In this document: piece by piece, positions 1 through 11,321 of the stretch
How positions within the stretch are numbered: the first letter of the stretch is position 1
Layout: each line of letters opens with the position of its first letter
Assembly (NCBI GenBank): GCA_029844215.1
Contig: CM056721.1
Coordinates: 56,585,815-56,649,814, forward strand
Reading direction: 5' to 3'
Origin: Przewalskia tangutica
Lineage: Eukaryota > Streptophyta > Magnoliopsida > Solanales > Solanaceae
Length of the DNA stretch: 64,000 nucleotides
Notes under the pieces: generated by a model
What the model saw: only the letters and a program-made list of their open reading frames with translations
Told to the model about the DNA's origin: nothing
Databases searched by the model: none
Made by a program: the position numbers and the translations under genes

Positions 1-999
1 ATCCAATTCCTTTTCAATCCAAGTTGTTACGTCAAACATTTCATATAGTCACAACTAGTTGTAACAATTATAACCACTTTAATCATCTCTTTAGATAACA
101 TGCGACGACTAAACTAGTAACTAAATTGAATTACAATCTTAAAGGATAAATCATGCAACTTTCGAATTCCATCCAAATATTCCATAACACTTATCAATCT
201 TCATAATATATTTCACATGATCAATTCTAACTACTACAACATGAAATCTTGAATTACAATAGCAAGACGGAGATTATTACCTCTTTGATCCCAAAACAAT
301 CCAAAACCTAAAGTCGATCCTTAGCAACTTCAACTCCTTTTCTTGACGCTCCAATCCGCTATTTGCAACCCTTAGAAGCTTGTGAAAAACTCCTCTTCTA
401 TTTCCAACTTCAAAGTTGAAGAACACCTTAGGTTTTCGCCTTGCGACTAACGTAAAAACGTCGTTTTTCCGGGATCTTTCTATTGAGATATCCTTACAAT
501 ACCTCTAGGAACCTTGGTTTAAAGTATTGGGATTATTAAACCACAAACGAAAAAAATTTCTTCTTTCTTAGTGCCAAACCCGAGAGCTTCTCTCTATTCT
601 CTAAGTGTTCTAATTTTTTTCTAAGTGTAAAAGACTTGTCTTGAAGCTTAGGGTGAATATATAGCACAATGGAGGGTCAAGATTATAACACTTGTGTGGC
701 TTGGATGAATGGGATTTAAATATCAAGCCAAGTGGCTCTTTGACTTAGTCAATAAACTAAAGCTCTAGCTTTGCAAGACTTGGTCATCTTTACTTTGGTC
801 AAATGACCTTTCTATCCATGGTCAATTTCAACCAAGACCAACCAAGGGGGGTGACACGTGTCACCCTCCCATTCGTCGCAATATTTCATTTCCAGACATT
901 TCCATAATTCCGATAAATTTATACTAGTCTCAAATCTTATCATTTTTTAGTTCATACGTACGTTCTTATAAACATGTCCTGGAAATACGGGGTGTAACA
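1..999 (-). repeat. R1 left (3') LTR, partial
   Basis: The outer part of the LTR ends in GGGGTGTAACA at 999, the reverse complement of the family start TGTTACACCCC. It retains a TATA-like tatata at about 657-662 next to the conserved ACAATGGAGGG. It also keeps the block TTTTCGCCTTGCGACTAACG near 434-453, found in every LTR of this group. The remainder lies left of the window. Confidence 0.9.
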
Positions 1000-1035
1000 T
1001 TCCTACCCCCTTAGAAACATTCTTCCCCGAATGTT
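1000..1035 (-). promoter_or_regulatory. R1 polypurine tract complement and adjoining hairpin
   Basis: The pyrimidine run at 1000-1012 is the complement of the polypurine tract that primes plus-strand synthesis in this family. Next to it, 1016-1035 is the conserved AACATTCG/CGAATGTT inverted repeat. Here one arm is mutated (AACATTCT), so the hairpin is imperfect. Confidence 0.8.
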
Positions 1036-1475
1036 CTTTCGGAGCTCGACCTAACATTTCTCGACATAGTCACATAAAACTACACTTAATGAAACCTAAT
1101 TATGCCACATATGGCCCTAATACATCGCACATGCATATCCATCCATCATAAGCCAAACGAGAAAACAAATCCAAAGTGTGCACCATCACTGTTTACTCCC
1201 ATTCACGGCCTAAAAGGATTATCTTTTCGTACTTCCAACTTACTCAAGCATACATACATAATCTCAATATTATCCGTTCATGACACTTAAACATACAACA
1301 ACCTTATCATGCATACAAGTATCTAAAGGGTCGAATATATACCTAAAATCATATAGGCGGTTCAAAGGACCGCTAAAACTGGGAACTTCCACCACGACCT
1401 CTGCCACGGCCTGCCGGTGTATGAACATCCTGCCTAGCTATTGAAGGCGAAGAACCCGCAACTGATCCAAAGAGA
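1036..1475. other. R1 internal sequence between gag and PPT
   Basis: No coding domain was recognised. The stretch near 1190-1275 resembles, on the minus strand, a block also found between the last coding remnant and the PPT in R5, R6, R7 and R8 (pattern GTTGGAAGTACG...). It is therefore part of the family's 3' internal non-coding region. Confidence 0.6.
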
Positions 1476-2667
1476 TCAGATCGTCCCACCAGTGCCACCT
1501 CTATAAGGACACTCTCTTAACATATGGCCTAGACGACCACAAGAAAAATAAGCACCTGTACCGGCGCGACACACCCCAGAATGGAACCTACCACACTGGG
1601 TGCATTGAGGCAAAAGTGGCCTCGACTGACTGGAACCCCCATCTCCCTGAGACCCTGAAGCTCTAGAGATATGACCGGCCCCTGCATTCCCGGGGTTGTA
1701 AAACCCCCCACCGGAAAACTGTGGAGGAGCACTCGGTGCTGGCTTAAATGTAGACCTAGCCTGCTGCTGAGGTTGTCCACCTCGAAAATTTCCCTGAAAC
1801 CTTGCCGTCCTGGCACTTTTGGGCTGGCCTCGGTCTGGCTGGTCCTCTCTCTCTCTGTCCTCAATCCCCTGTGCATATGTATGCATCCTGGCAATATCCA
1901 TACCTGGCTGAAGGGCCACTCCCAGGCAAGCAGTGATCATATAACGGTCTAGCCCCATAACATAGCGATGATCTCTATCAGCCATGTCAGCCACAATAGT
2001 ATGCGTATACCTGTCCAACGAGTCAAACTCCAGGTTGTACTCCCTGATGGTCCTCCCATTTTGCCTCAATGACAAGAACCTATCAACACGGGTTCTTCTC
2101 ATCTCAGGAGGCAAAAAGTGATCAATAAAGGCCTCTGTGAACTCATCCCAAACTGCTGGAAGAGCACCCACACCCCTCGACAGTTCCCAAGACTCAAACC
2201 AGTTCAACACAATATCGCATAACCGGTAAGAAGCTAGCACCACTGACTCGGTCTCCGAGGCCCTAAGTACCTGCATAGTCCGTTGTATCTGCCGAATGAA
2301 CTCCTGAGGATCATCATCAGATCTCGAACCATAGAACTCGGGTGGACTACAACCCAGAAAATTTCGAATCCTCAAACTGTCGGCTCTAGGGTTAGCTACT
2401 CGCTTCGCCGTGCCGCCTACCACTATGCTAGTCAATAACCTGACCGCTCTCCATAATCTCTAAACTCGCCTTGGCCGCGAATCGAGGCTCGTATCGTAAC
2501 CTCCGGCCGCGGCCGTTTTCTGGCCGCTTTAATACCGCTTCAGAACTAAACTCGCCGCTGAGCCACAACCTCGTGCATAACTGGGCACGAGTATTGGTAA
2601 CCTCCGTGTAACACTAGCGACTCGCCACGCTTTGCCCTTCTCGGGCCCCGTCGCTTCCGCGAGGCAT
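1476..2667 (-). pseudogene. gag: R1 gag (capsid-nucleocapsid), N-terminal part frameshifted
   Basis: The 319-residue open frame at 2435-1476 is a retrotransposon Gag. The capsid begins around FLGCSPPEFYGSR and includes the conserved WDEFTEAFIDHFLPPEMRR segment and the IREYNLEFDSL motif. A Q/G/S-rich linker leads to a zinc-knuckle region near the C-terminus. The first knuckle-like part has C-x2-C-x3-H-x3-C; in the second, the first cysteine is replaced (YFSCGRLGHMLREC), so RNA binding may be impaired. A likely original start codon lies at 2665-2667, where the minus strand reads ATGCCTCGC, but the frame from there is disrupted before joining the open frame at 2435. Gag would form the cytoplasmic particle that packages element RNA. 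No pol follows, and the frame stops before any protease. Confidence 0.85.
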
Positions 2668-2864
2668 AGCTGATTCATATACATAAGAATACGTCTGAGA
2701 CGGTTCAACCTAATAACACAGCTCTACTGCACGTTCTCAGAGTGAGAAGAATGGAAACCAATCCTAAATGTCCTGCAGCCTCCTGGTTATAGATGTGGTG
2801 CACAACACACCGATAACCAGTACTCTACTAGACATGGTCTGTAGACACTTTCTGAGGACTAACT

Positions 2865-2876
2865 GCTCTGATACTA
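2865..2876 (-). promoter_or_regulatory. R1 primer-binding site complement
   Basis: The sequence gctctgatacta is the complement of an initiator-Met tRNA PBS with one mismatch to the canonical TGGTATCAGAGC. It lies four bases from the LTR start, as in the other copies. Confidence 0.85.
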
Positions 2877-2880
2877 CTTT

Positions 2881-5800
2881 TGTCACGACCCGACCCCGGG
2901 CCCGCGACTGGTGCCCTATCTGGGCACCCTTACAGGTATACATCAGAGATAATCAGCGGAACATACATGTAACTTATAAAATAAATCAACAAAATTTTAA
3001 AAAAACAGGTTAGCCGATAAGGCTACCTCCCTGGACGCATATACATACATAACCAAACGCAGTTACATCCTTCTTCTTTACAAACCGACCCACAAGATAT
3101 GACTACAGACCTCTAAGAGTTTTAACATAACAACTGTGATGGAATATGGCCCCGCCATACCCCTGAATATACATGAATCTACAACCTCAGGGAAACCGTA
3201 CCAAAAGATAAGCCTCCGGAGTAAATGAAGCTTTTTCCCAAAACTGAACCGAGATCCTAAGAGCAAGGATCGCCAACCTATGTACCTAATACCTGCGGGC
3301 ATGAACGCAGCCCCCCGAAGGGGGTCAGTACAACAGGTACCGCGTATGGAACAGAAATAAGGTACAGTAACCAAATCATAACTATACAAAAGAATGACAG
3401 GGGCAAGTATATAAAAATAAATACCAGGTCCTACCGTGTCATTACAATCTCGTGAACTTAATCGCACTTTATTATCTTTTCCCATTTTCAATAAGAGTTA
3501 TAGTCAAATTCTTACGTACATACTTAGGAAAAATCATCGAGTTCATAAACATATAACTTACGTATCTTGCATCCATAATTCGGCACTTTATGGAGGGATG
3601 CCTCATTTTAGAGTTCAATTTGCCCATTTGCGGGACGCGACAAATTCATAAAAATCTTCCCACGAAGGTATACTTCCCGGCCCATTCTGGGACACGATAA
3701 AGTCATGTAAGTCTGCCCATAAAGGTATACTGCCCGGCCCATTCCTGGGATGCGATAAAGTCATATAGTCTGCCTATAAAGGTATACTGCCCGGCCCATT
3801 CCTGGGACGCGATAAAGTCACATAGTCTGCCCATAAAGATATACTGCCCGCCCATTCCTGGGACGCGATAAAGTCATATAGTCTGCCCATGAAGGTATAC
3901 TGCCCGGCCCATTCTTGGGACGCGATAAAAGTCATATAGTCTGCCCATAAAGGTATACTGCCCGGCCCATTCCTGGGACGCGATAAAGTCATCTTTACAT
4001 AACATTTTAAATAATCTTTTCCTTTCTTCTTAAGTCGTTATAACAACTTCCCATAAAGCTATTATAACAACCTTTCACTTTAGAGAACTTAAGGCACTTT
4101 TATTTCTTTTTACATTAGGGAAAATTAAACCCAAAAGTACTACGTACATACATACTTAAAAAGAATCATAAAACTTCTTTTCTTTTTAAAAACTCAAGTT
4201 ACATTCGCTTTTAAAATCAAGCCGCTTAACCTTTGAAATAATTCATGGCAACCAAACATTTTAAATCAAGTCACTCCTTCCTTTAAGAATCAAGTCTCAT
4301 AACTTGAAAAATAAAGTCTAATAACCTTTTTAGAAATCAAGGTTCATAGTCTTAAAACTTCATAACATAAACTCTTTTAATTTAAGTAACATATACTTTT
4401 ATGAGTTGTGAATAGGTTATACTCGTTTATAACAATCTTATTAAAGCAACCATGATCTAGAAAATGTAATACAATTTTGTCTTATCTTAGTTTCTATGCA
4501 GATGGAGAATTCTACTTATTTTAATATAATTGATTGTCGATACATTTTCTTTTATTAACGCTGCAATGGCTTGTTCGATACTTATTCTGATTCGTGCAGT
4601 AAATTAGCAAAGTCAACTCGACTCCAAATACTTCCTAACGACTCTTACCAACATCCCCCATAAGACTTGGTAAGAACTTAGGATAACTTAGACCTACCTT
4701 TTATATAGAGTAAATCAACATACGTACCTCTTAACTTCTAAGAGTATAAGGAATCATGAAATAACACCACATGCATATTTCACACATAGAACATGCCAAA
4801 AGAAGGAAGAGGTTCACATACGTCGCGACGATTATCGACAAGTAGCAAAATGCTCCAAAGTACTTCAACCTTGATAGCTATTCCATCCTTTAAGTAGAAT
4901 ACACTATACGTAGTACTTCAACTTATAATGGCCACAATGCGTCTATTAACCTCTAGCTTCAAACGTAGAATATTCTAAGTGTAAAGTCACCAAATTCTAC
5001 GGAAAATCGGACAACAGTTCCTTTGTTTCTACGTACTTTTCCACCTTTTTCAAGGTCCGAATTTAACAACCAAACATGCCACATTTAAGGCTAAAAAATT
5101 CAGCTATCCAAAGGGGGTTACACGCCTTAACAGGACGTGTAAAATTCTGCCCCACAATAATACAAAACAATCCAATAATTCCATGCCATTCTCGGCTATA
5201 ATGTATCATACTACAAAGTCTTATCCAATTCCTTTTCAATCCAAGTTGTTACGTCAAACATTTCATATTGTCACAACTAGTTGTAACAATTATAACCACT
5301 TTAATCAACTCTTTAGATAACATGCGACGAAACTTTCGGATTCCATCCAAATATTCCATAACACTTATCAATCTTCATAATATATTTCACATGATCAATT
5401 CTAACTACTACAACATGAAATCTTGAATTACAATAGCAAGACGGAGATTATTACCTCTTTGAGCCCAAAATAATCCAAAACCTAAAGTCGATCCTTAGCA
5501 ACTTCAACTCCTTTTCTTGACGTTCCAATCCGCTATTTGCAACCCTTAGAAGCTTGTGAAAAACTCCGCTTCTATTTCCAACTTCAATGTTGAAGAACAC
5601 CTTAGGTTTTCGCCTTGCGACTAACGTAAAAACGTCGTTTTTCCGGGATCTTTCTATTGAGATATCCTTACAATACCTCTAGGAACCTTGGTTTAAAGTA
5701 TTGGGATTATTGAACCCCAAACGAAAAAAAATTCTTCTTTCTTAGTGCCAAACCCGAGAGCTCAAGCTTTACAAGACTTGGTCATCTTTACTTTGGTCAA

Positions 5801-5996
5801 ATGACCTTTCTATCCATGGTCAATTTCGACCAAGACCAACCAAGGGGGTGACACGTGTCACCCTCCCATTCGTCGCAATATTTCATTTCCCGACATTTGC
5901 ATAATTCCGATAAATTTATACTAGTCTCAAATCTTATCATTTTTGAGTTTATACGTACATTTTTATAAATATGTCCTGGAAATACGGGGTGTAACA
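2881..5996 (-). repeat. R1 right (5') LTR, with promoter-region deletion
   Basis: This LTR runs from TGTCACGACCCG to GGGGTGTAACA (minus orientation), 3,116 bp. Relative to the left LTR it lacks about 60 bp near 5330 and about 180 bp at 5761-5764. The second gap removes the segment that carries the TATA-like box in the left copy. Because this is the 5' LTR, its promoter is probably lost. It includes a 57-bp minisatellite at 3631-3992 and a CCCCC/GGGGG hairpin at 3311-3324. Confidence 0.9.
3631..3992 (-). repeat. 57-bp minisatellite in R1 LTR, about six copies
   Basis: Tandem units contain ggtatactgcccggccca, then a cgcgataaagtcat block and a tctgcccataaa block. The same unit, reverse-complemented, is amplified to about 19 copies in each R7 LTR and is present as a single copy in R6 LTRs. 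Confidence 0.9.
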
Positions 5997-6135
5997 AACA
6001 TCCCCCATAAGACTTGGTAAGAACTTAGGAATATTCTAGACATGATTTTAGCCTAAAAATCTATAACATGAATACTTCCTAATTACAAGGCAAGTACTTC
6101 AAGGTGGCAAGTCAGGTATACTCCTAGCAACAAGA
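5997..6135 (-). repeat. R2 LTR remnant, left piece
   Basis: This short LTR segment in minus orientation begins with the conserved block that reads cttaccaagtcttatggggg on the other strand. It matches the reverse complement of the corresponding R4 segment (about 9238-9366). R1 is inserted at its left edge. Confidence 0.7.
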
Positions 6136-7160
6136 CACGTATACTCAAATATCAAGGTTGCTCATATAGACATTCATGCAAGTATCGTATTTCCACATCT
6201 CCGCGTCCCTCCATAAAGGGCCGACAACATGATTCAAGAGATATCATGGAGTAGTTCCCATAGTGTGAGTGGTACACACTCACGGCGGGTCAGAAAGACT
6301 CGGGCGGGTTAAATTCCCGGGATATATAAGCCATAGATTAGATATCCGTGATGCTAGTATCGTGTACCGATGACTCATTGCGGGTCCACGTGACCTATGC
6401 GGGTGAAATAGTCTCTTGCGGGTGAAATAGTCCTATGATAGGTTGCATTATAATACAAAGGGTGGTTGACCCTAGCACTGGCACGACCTTCATATTTTGA
6501 AACGGTAGTGATTTCATTAATGAAAGGGTGCAGTGTGTTTATGATTTAAAGTGGAACAGTTAATCTCATTGTTAAAAGCATAACTTAAAAGGTAAAAATG
6601 ATTGCATTACTCTCATGTTTGCAAGGTTCAGTGTGCTGTTGTTTTGAGTTATCATACTTGCTTTATGTTATATGTGGACTGTGTGATCTCCTTTACAGTA
6701 CTTATTGTTTCATATACTTGGTACATTCTTCGTACTGACCCCCTTTCTCCGGGGGGCTGCGTTCATGCCGCAGGTTTAGGTACGCAGTTTGGTGATCTGC
6801 AAGTGTAGGACCCTTGCTCAGAGTTTTTGGACAGCTTCATTTGTTCGGGAGCTTATCATTTTGGTATAGATCCTTCATTACAGGCTTTTGTACAGTTATG
6901 GGTACGGCGGGGCCTTGTCCCGTCATAGTTCAGTAAAACTCTTAGAGGTCTGTATTCATATGTGGGATTGGACTCGTATACAATGTAGTACTGTTTGGTT
7001 ATATATATATATGTGGTAACCTTGTCGGCTTTGCCTTTGCATGTTCGTTGGTTTTAAAAAAAATGAGGTGTTATTTAGTTCCGTGGTTTACTTGTGTCAT
7101 TTTGGTAGAAGGGTGCCCAGGTAGGGCACCAGTCACGGGCCCGGGTTTCGGGTCATGACA
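6136..7160 (+). repeat. R3: truncated plus-strand LTR end
   Basis: This is the 3' portion of a plus-oriented LTR ending in CGGGTCATGACA at 7160. It shares the block ggttgctcatatagacattc and the gcgtccctccataaagggcc block with R5 (there in reverse). The usual TGTTACACC start is absent and the left junction with R2 is abrupt. No PBS or internal region follows. Confidence 0.75.
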
Positions 7161-8210
7161 ATATAACATGCAACACGTGTAAATAACGACAATAATAACC
7201 AACGAATCCAACGACGACAAACATTGCCTAGTCTCGACCAACTTGCCAAAAATGGCCCAAATACTTTTCAATCTTCATTATTTTTAGTACATGCTCATCC
7301 ATACATAACAACAATAAGTAATATTCAATTACTTTAAAAGAAGAAGAACTTTTACCTCATTTTGTGCTAAAAAATGCCGCAAAACAGTCCGGGCTACAAT
7401 GGCCCGCAATTTTCGATTCGCTCCACTTCTTCAAGTTTCAATCATATATATATGACCCCTATGAGCTCATACACAACTTCACTTTGTATTTTACTTCCAA
7501 AAAGTCGACGAAATCTTAGGGTTTCACCATCACCCTCTCGGCCAAACAAGCTTTTCAAAGGTGAGATGTTAATCTTGGTTCAACACTTCGTTAGGGACCT
7601 TAATCTTGTATAATAAACTAAGCTTGGAAGGTTTTGAGAATTTTTTGCTCTTCAAATAGTACCTTGGCCGAAACTCAAGAGAGAATGAGAGAGATAGAAA
7701 TATTTTCTAAGTGCAAAATGAAGTCTTGCAAGCCTCTCTTATGTATATATAATTATATCAAGGGATGAGATATGGACAAGTGTATGGCCTAAGTGTAGCA
7801 AGACAAGTGGAGTGGGACCCACTTGTCCACTTGTCTCCACAAATATCTAAAGTCCAAGTCTTGCAAGACCAAGTGGAGGGTGACACGTTTCGCCCTCCGA
7901 TTCGTCCAAAATTATTTCATCTCCCAAAATATCCATATTTGGCCAAAATATCTCAAAATATTGTGGGCCCCACAAAAACGTAAAATTCTCCGGTGGGCCC
8001 CACATGACCAAATCCGAGATTTGAAAATTCAAAACCTCAATATACTCTACTAATCCCATATACCAAATACGAGAATCAAATTCCAAATAATAAACCTTTT
8101 TCCTTCACAGGTTTCGAGATTTTTCTGAAAAATTCTTTCTTTCCAAAATTCAAATCTCATTTCCTTACGTACGTTCTCATCTCAATCTCTTGGAAATACG
8201 GGGTGTAACA
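7161..8210 (-). repeat. R2 LTR remnant, right piece
   Basis: This minus-oriented LTR segment ends in ACGGGGTGTAACA at 8210, the family outer terminus. Its start (ataacatgcaac) matches the reverse complement of R4 near 8630. About 600 bp of LTR that should link it to the 5997-6135 piece is missing, so R3 arrived with, or was followed by, a deletion. Short frames inside it look like chance. Confidence 0.75.
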
Positions 8211-9419
8211 CTAACCTACTGATTAGCCGAGATAACACACCACTAACCTCAAATCTTCATTGGGCCGAGAAGAGGGTTTGGAACCCTATGGGTTCCGTCG
8301 ACTTTTTGGAAGCGAAAAGTGAAGGAAAGTTGCTCCTAAGGTTGTAGGGGTCACAAATATGTGATTGGAACTTGAAGAAGTGGAGTAAAATGAAAACTGC
8401 GGGCCAATCTTCCCCGGGCTGTTTTGGACGTTTTTAGGCTTAAAATGAGGTGATGATCTTCTTCTTTTAAAGTAATTGGATATTACTTATTGTTGATATG
8501 TATGGATGAGCTTGTACTAAAAATAATGAAGATTAAAAAGGTTTTGGCCAATTTTTTAGGGTTGGGGCAGAATTTGGTGTTATCGGATTTCGTTGGTTAT
8601 TGTCGTTGTTATCACCACCTATTGCATGTTATAATGAAGTAATAATGTTGTCGATAAGTTGATGAGACTTGTATATAAGTGTTGGAACTTGAATTGGAAT
8701 AAAATGGATTATGGAAAAGGACTTTGGAATGTTGTAGTTGTTGTTGGCCGAAAACTGCCCAAAACTGTTAGACGTCGTCGTGTGATTTTGTGGACTGTTT
8801 TAATGTGATTATGTTGCAGAATTTCACACGTCAAGTTAGGCGTGTAATCCCCTTTGGTTAACTGTTGGTTATGCCCTTAGTGTGGCTTGATTTGTGTTGA
8901 AATCGGGCCTCGGAAAAGGTGGAAAAGTACGTAGAAACAAAGGAAGTGCTGCCCAAATTTCCATAGAATAAGAGGGCCATTATTTGGTAAAAACAAAGGA
9001 AGTGCTGCCAAATTTCCGTAGAGGGCCATTATTTGGTATAAGTCTTACACTTGGAAGCATGAAGTTGATAGAAATGCTATTGTCATTTTAGGTTGAAGTA
9101 CTACGTGTGACATATTCTACTTGGCATGTGGAATAGCCGACAAGGTTGAAGTACATTGGGGCGTATTCTACTTGTCGTGTTGGTTAGTCGTCAATGAGGT
9201 ATGTGAACTTCTTCCTTCTATCGACATGATTGATTATTGGAGTATACATGACTTGTTTCTTGAAGTATACTTGCCTCGTTATTAGAGTATTCATGTTATT
9301 GATTCTATGCTAAAGACATGTCTAAATTATTTCTAAGTCCTTACCAAGTCTTATGGGAGATGTTGGTAAGAGTGTTTAGTAAGCATTGGAGTCGAGTTGA
9401 TCTTGCTAAGTTACAACAC

Positions 9420-9760
9420 TAATGAGACTTGATTTATTTGAAAGTCATGAGACTAGATTTATCTGAAAGTCATGAGACTAGATTTATTTGAAAGTTATGA
9501 GACTTAGTTGAAAGTATATGAGACTTTACTTGAAGGTATACGAGACCTTACTTGAAAGTATAGATTACTTGATTTGAAAAGTATAGATTACTTGGTTTGA
9601 AAAGAACAAGTAACTTGATTTGAAAAGTATGGATTACTTGATTTGAAGAGAATAAATGACTTGATTTGAAAGAAGAAGTAACTTGATTTAAAGGTATAAG
9701 TTACTTAAGTTTACAAGTGTAAGTAACTTGATTTTGATAGTAAAAGTATTTTGGGGTTCA
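9420..9760 (+). repeat. Degenerate short tandem repeats in R4 LTR
   Basis: Imperfect repeats of about 25-30 bp are built on ACTTGATTTGAAAG and GAGACTTGATTT. The same low-complexity region recurs at the equivalent place in the R6, R7 and R10 LTRs (for example 14750-14990 and 48700-48900). Confidence 0.7.
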
Positions 9761-10957
9761 ACTCCCTAATATTGCATGTAGTGATTCTTTTTGTAAAGAA
9801 TAGATGTACATAGTACTTTTGGGTTTATTTCCCTAATATCACATGATTTGAGTCTTCTTGTAAAGAATGGATGTACATAGTACTTTGGGTTCATTTTCCT
9901 AATGTTACATGCCATGATAATGTTTTGGTTGTATTAAAAGGAAAGATGTGGTAGTGCTTTAGTCTTCTAAAATGAAAGTTGTTATAATGGCTTTATGATA
10001 AGTTTGTTATAACAGTTTCATGGAAAGTCAATAGATGGTTTAAAATGTTATATGGAAATCATGTGAGAATGTCCATGATTAAGTCCTTAATATAGCACAT
10101 GAAATGAAAGTGCCTTGAGTTTATAAAGTGAATGTACGGCGGACGTACAATGTTGTAATGGATCTTAATCCTTGATGAACTATGTGATAGTGCCTTGGTG
10201 TTATAAAATGAAAGACTTGTTAGTATCTTTGTTTTTCTAAAAATGATAGTTCATTCTATTTGTGTTAATGAGAGTCGGAGAGGATTTAAATTGTACATAG
10301 TTGCTTGTGATAGCTATATGTGTACAGTCTTGATATTTGGACCGTGTCCCTCACTGTAGGGCCGACAATGTTATTGTGTTATTTACATGGACGTGCTTAC
10401 ATGATAGAAGAATTCCATGGGCATCCACTATATTGTTCCATGGACATGCTTTCACGATGAAGGAATTCCGTGGGCGTGCGGCCATGATGCGGGTTCAATT
10501 CCCGGGTGATATTATTATTCCATGGACTAGCTCTCCATGATGACATGTTCCCGAGATGCAGGAATTCTACGGGCATGTTATATATTACACTTGTTACATA
10601 CTGACAGTGATGGAGGAATTCCACGGGCATGCTTCTATATTGCGGGTTTAAGACCCATGGTTAGAATTGCATAATGATTTTGAGGGCAGGTGTCCCTAAT
10701 TTTGACATGACTTCCATATCTTGAAAATGTACAGTTGAATCTCGGTGATATAATAGTACAGTCGTACAGTGATACAATGATATAGTAGTACGGTGGTACA
10801 GGGGTATAGTGATACAAGGTACAGTTGGCTTTTATTTTTATATGACACGGTTGGATCTAGTATTTGATTATTTTACCTGTCCCTGTCATTTCTTGGCCAT
10901 CTATGATTTTAATACTGTACTTTATTTCCGTTCCATACTTAGTACTTGTTGTACTGA

Positions 10958-10971
10958 CCCCCTTCGGGGGG
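10958..10971 (+). promoter_or_regulatory. CCCCC-TTCG-GGGGG hairpin in LTR
   Basis: This is a perfect five-pair stem closed by a TTCG loop, followed by GCTGCGTTCATG. In RNA a C(UUCG)G loop is unusually stable. The motif recurs with small changes in most LTRs of the window, for example near 3311, 41706, 50655, 56468 and 63930. Confidence 0.7.
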
Positions 10972-11321
10972 CTGCGTTCATGCCCGCGGGTCTAAGTACT
11001 CAGTTGTGGATCCACTAGCTTAGGATCCTTGTTCAGCATCTTGGGATAGCTCCACTGTTCCGGAGCTTGTCATTATGGTTAGGTATATTCATGGGTATGG
11101 CGGGGCCTTGTCCCGTCAAAGTTTACTGTCCAAAAATCTTAGAGGTATGTATTCATATGTGGGCTGGACTGGCGTGAGTTGTATTTACATTGTTGTACGG
11201 TTGTAGACCCATTCGGGTGTTATATATATTATGGTAGTCTTTCCGGTTTTGCCTTTGTTTGTTAAAAGAAAATAAAGTGTTATTTATCTTCCGCTGGTTA
11301 CTTGTGTTGTATGGGTAGAAG

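Larger units (their letters stand above)
1..5996 (-). mobile_element. R1: Ty3/Gypsy-type LTR retrotransposon, gag only, left end outside window
   Basis: The element reads on the minus strand: 5' LTR 2881-5996, PBS complement 2865-2876, a gag region, PPT complement 1000-1012, then the 3' LTR running off the left window edge (1-999). The two LTRs match closely where they overlap (1-999 against about 5222-5996) apart from two deletions in the right copy, which suggests a fairly recent insertion. The internal region is only about 1.9 kb and holds no protease, reverse transcriptase or integrase, so the element is non-autonomous. It sits in the R2 LTR; the flank at 5997-6001 reads AACAT, and the matching duplication lies outside the window. 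Confidence 0.9.
8211..11321 (+). repeat. R4: LTR of a plus-strand element, both ends missing
   Basis: The sequence begins mid-LTR right after the R2 terminus and stops at 11321, about 55 bp short of the expected CGTGACA end, where R5 starts. It carries family landmarks in order: the ACACGTCAAGTTAGGCGTG region near 8827, AGGTATGTGAAC at about 9198, degenerate ACTTGATTTGAAAG repeats (9420-9760), CATGGGCATG-type repeats (10390-10640), the CCCCC-TTCG-GGGGG hairpin and GGGGCCTTGTCCCGTC near 11102. It encodes nothing convincing. Confidence 0.8.

Noticed and set aside
1102..1290. 62-codon plus-strand frame in the R1 internal region
   Set aside because: It is short, antisense to the element and in a non-coding 3' segment shared with relatives in which the frame is not kept.
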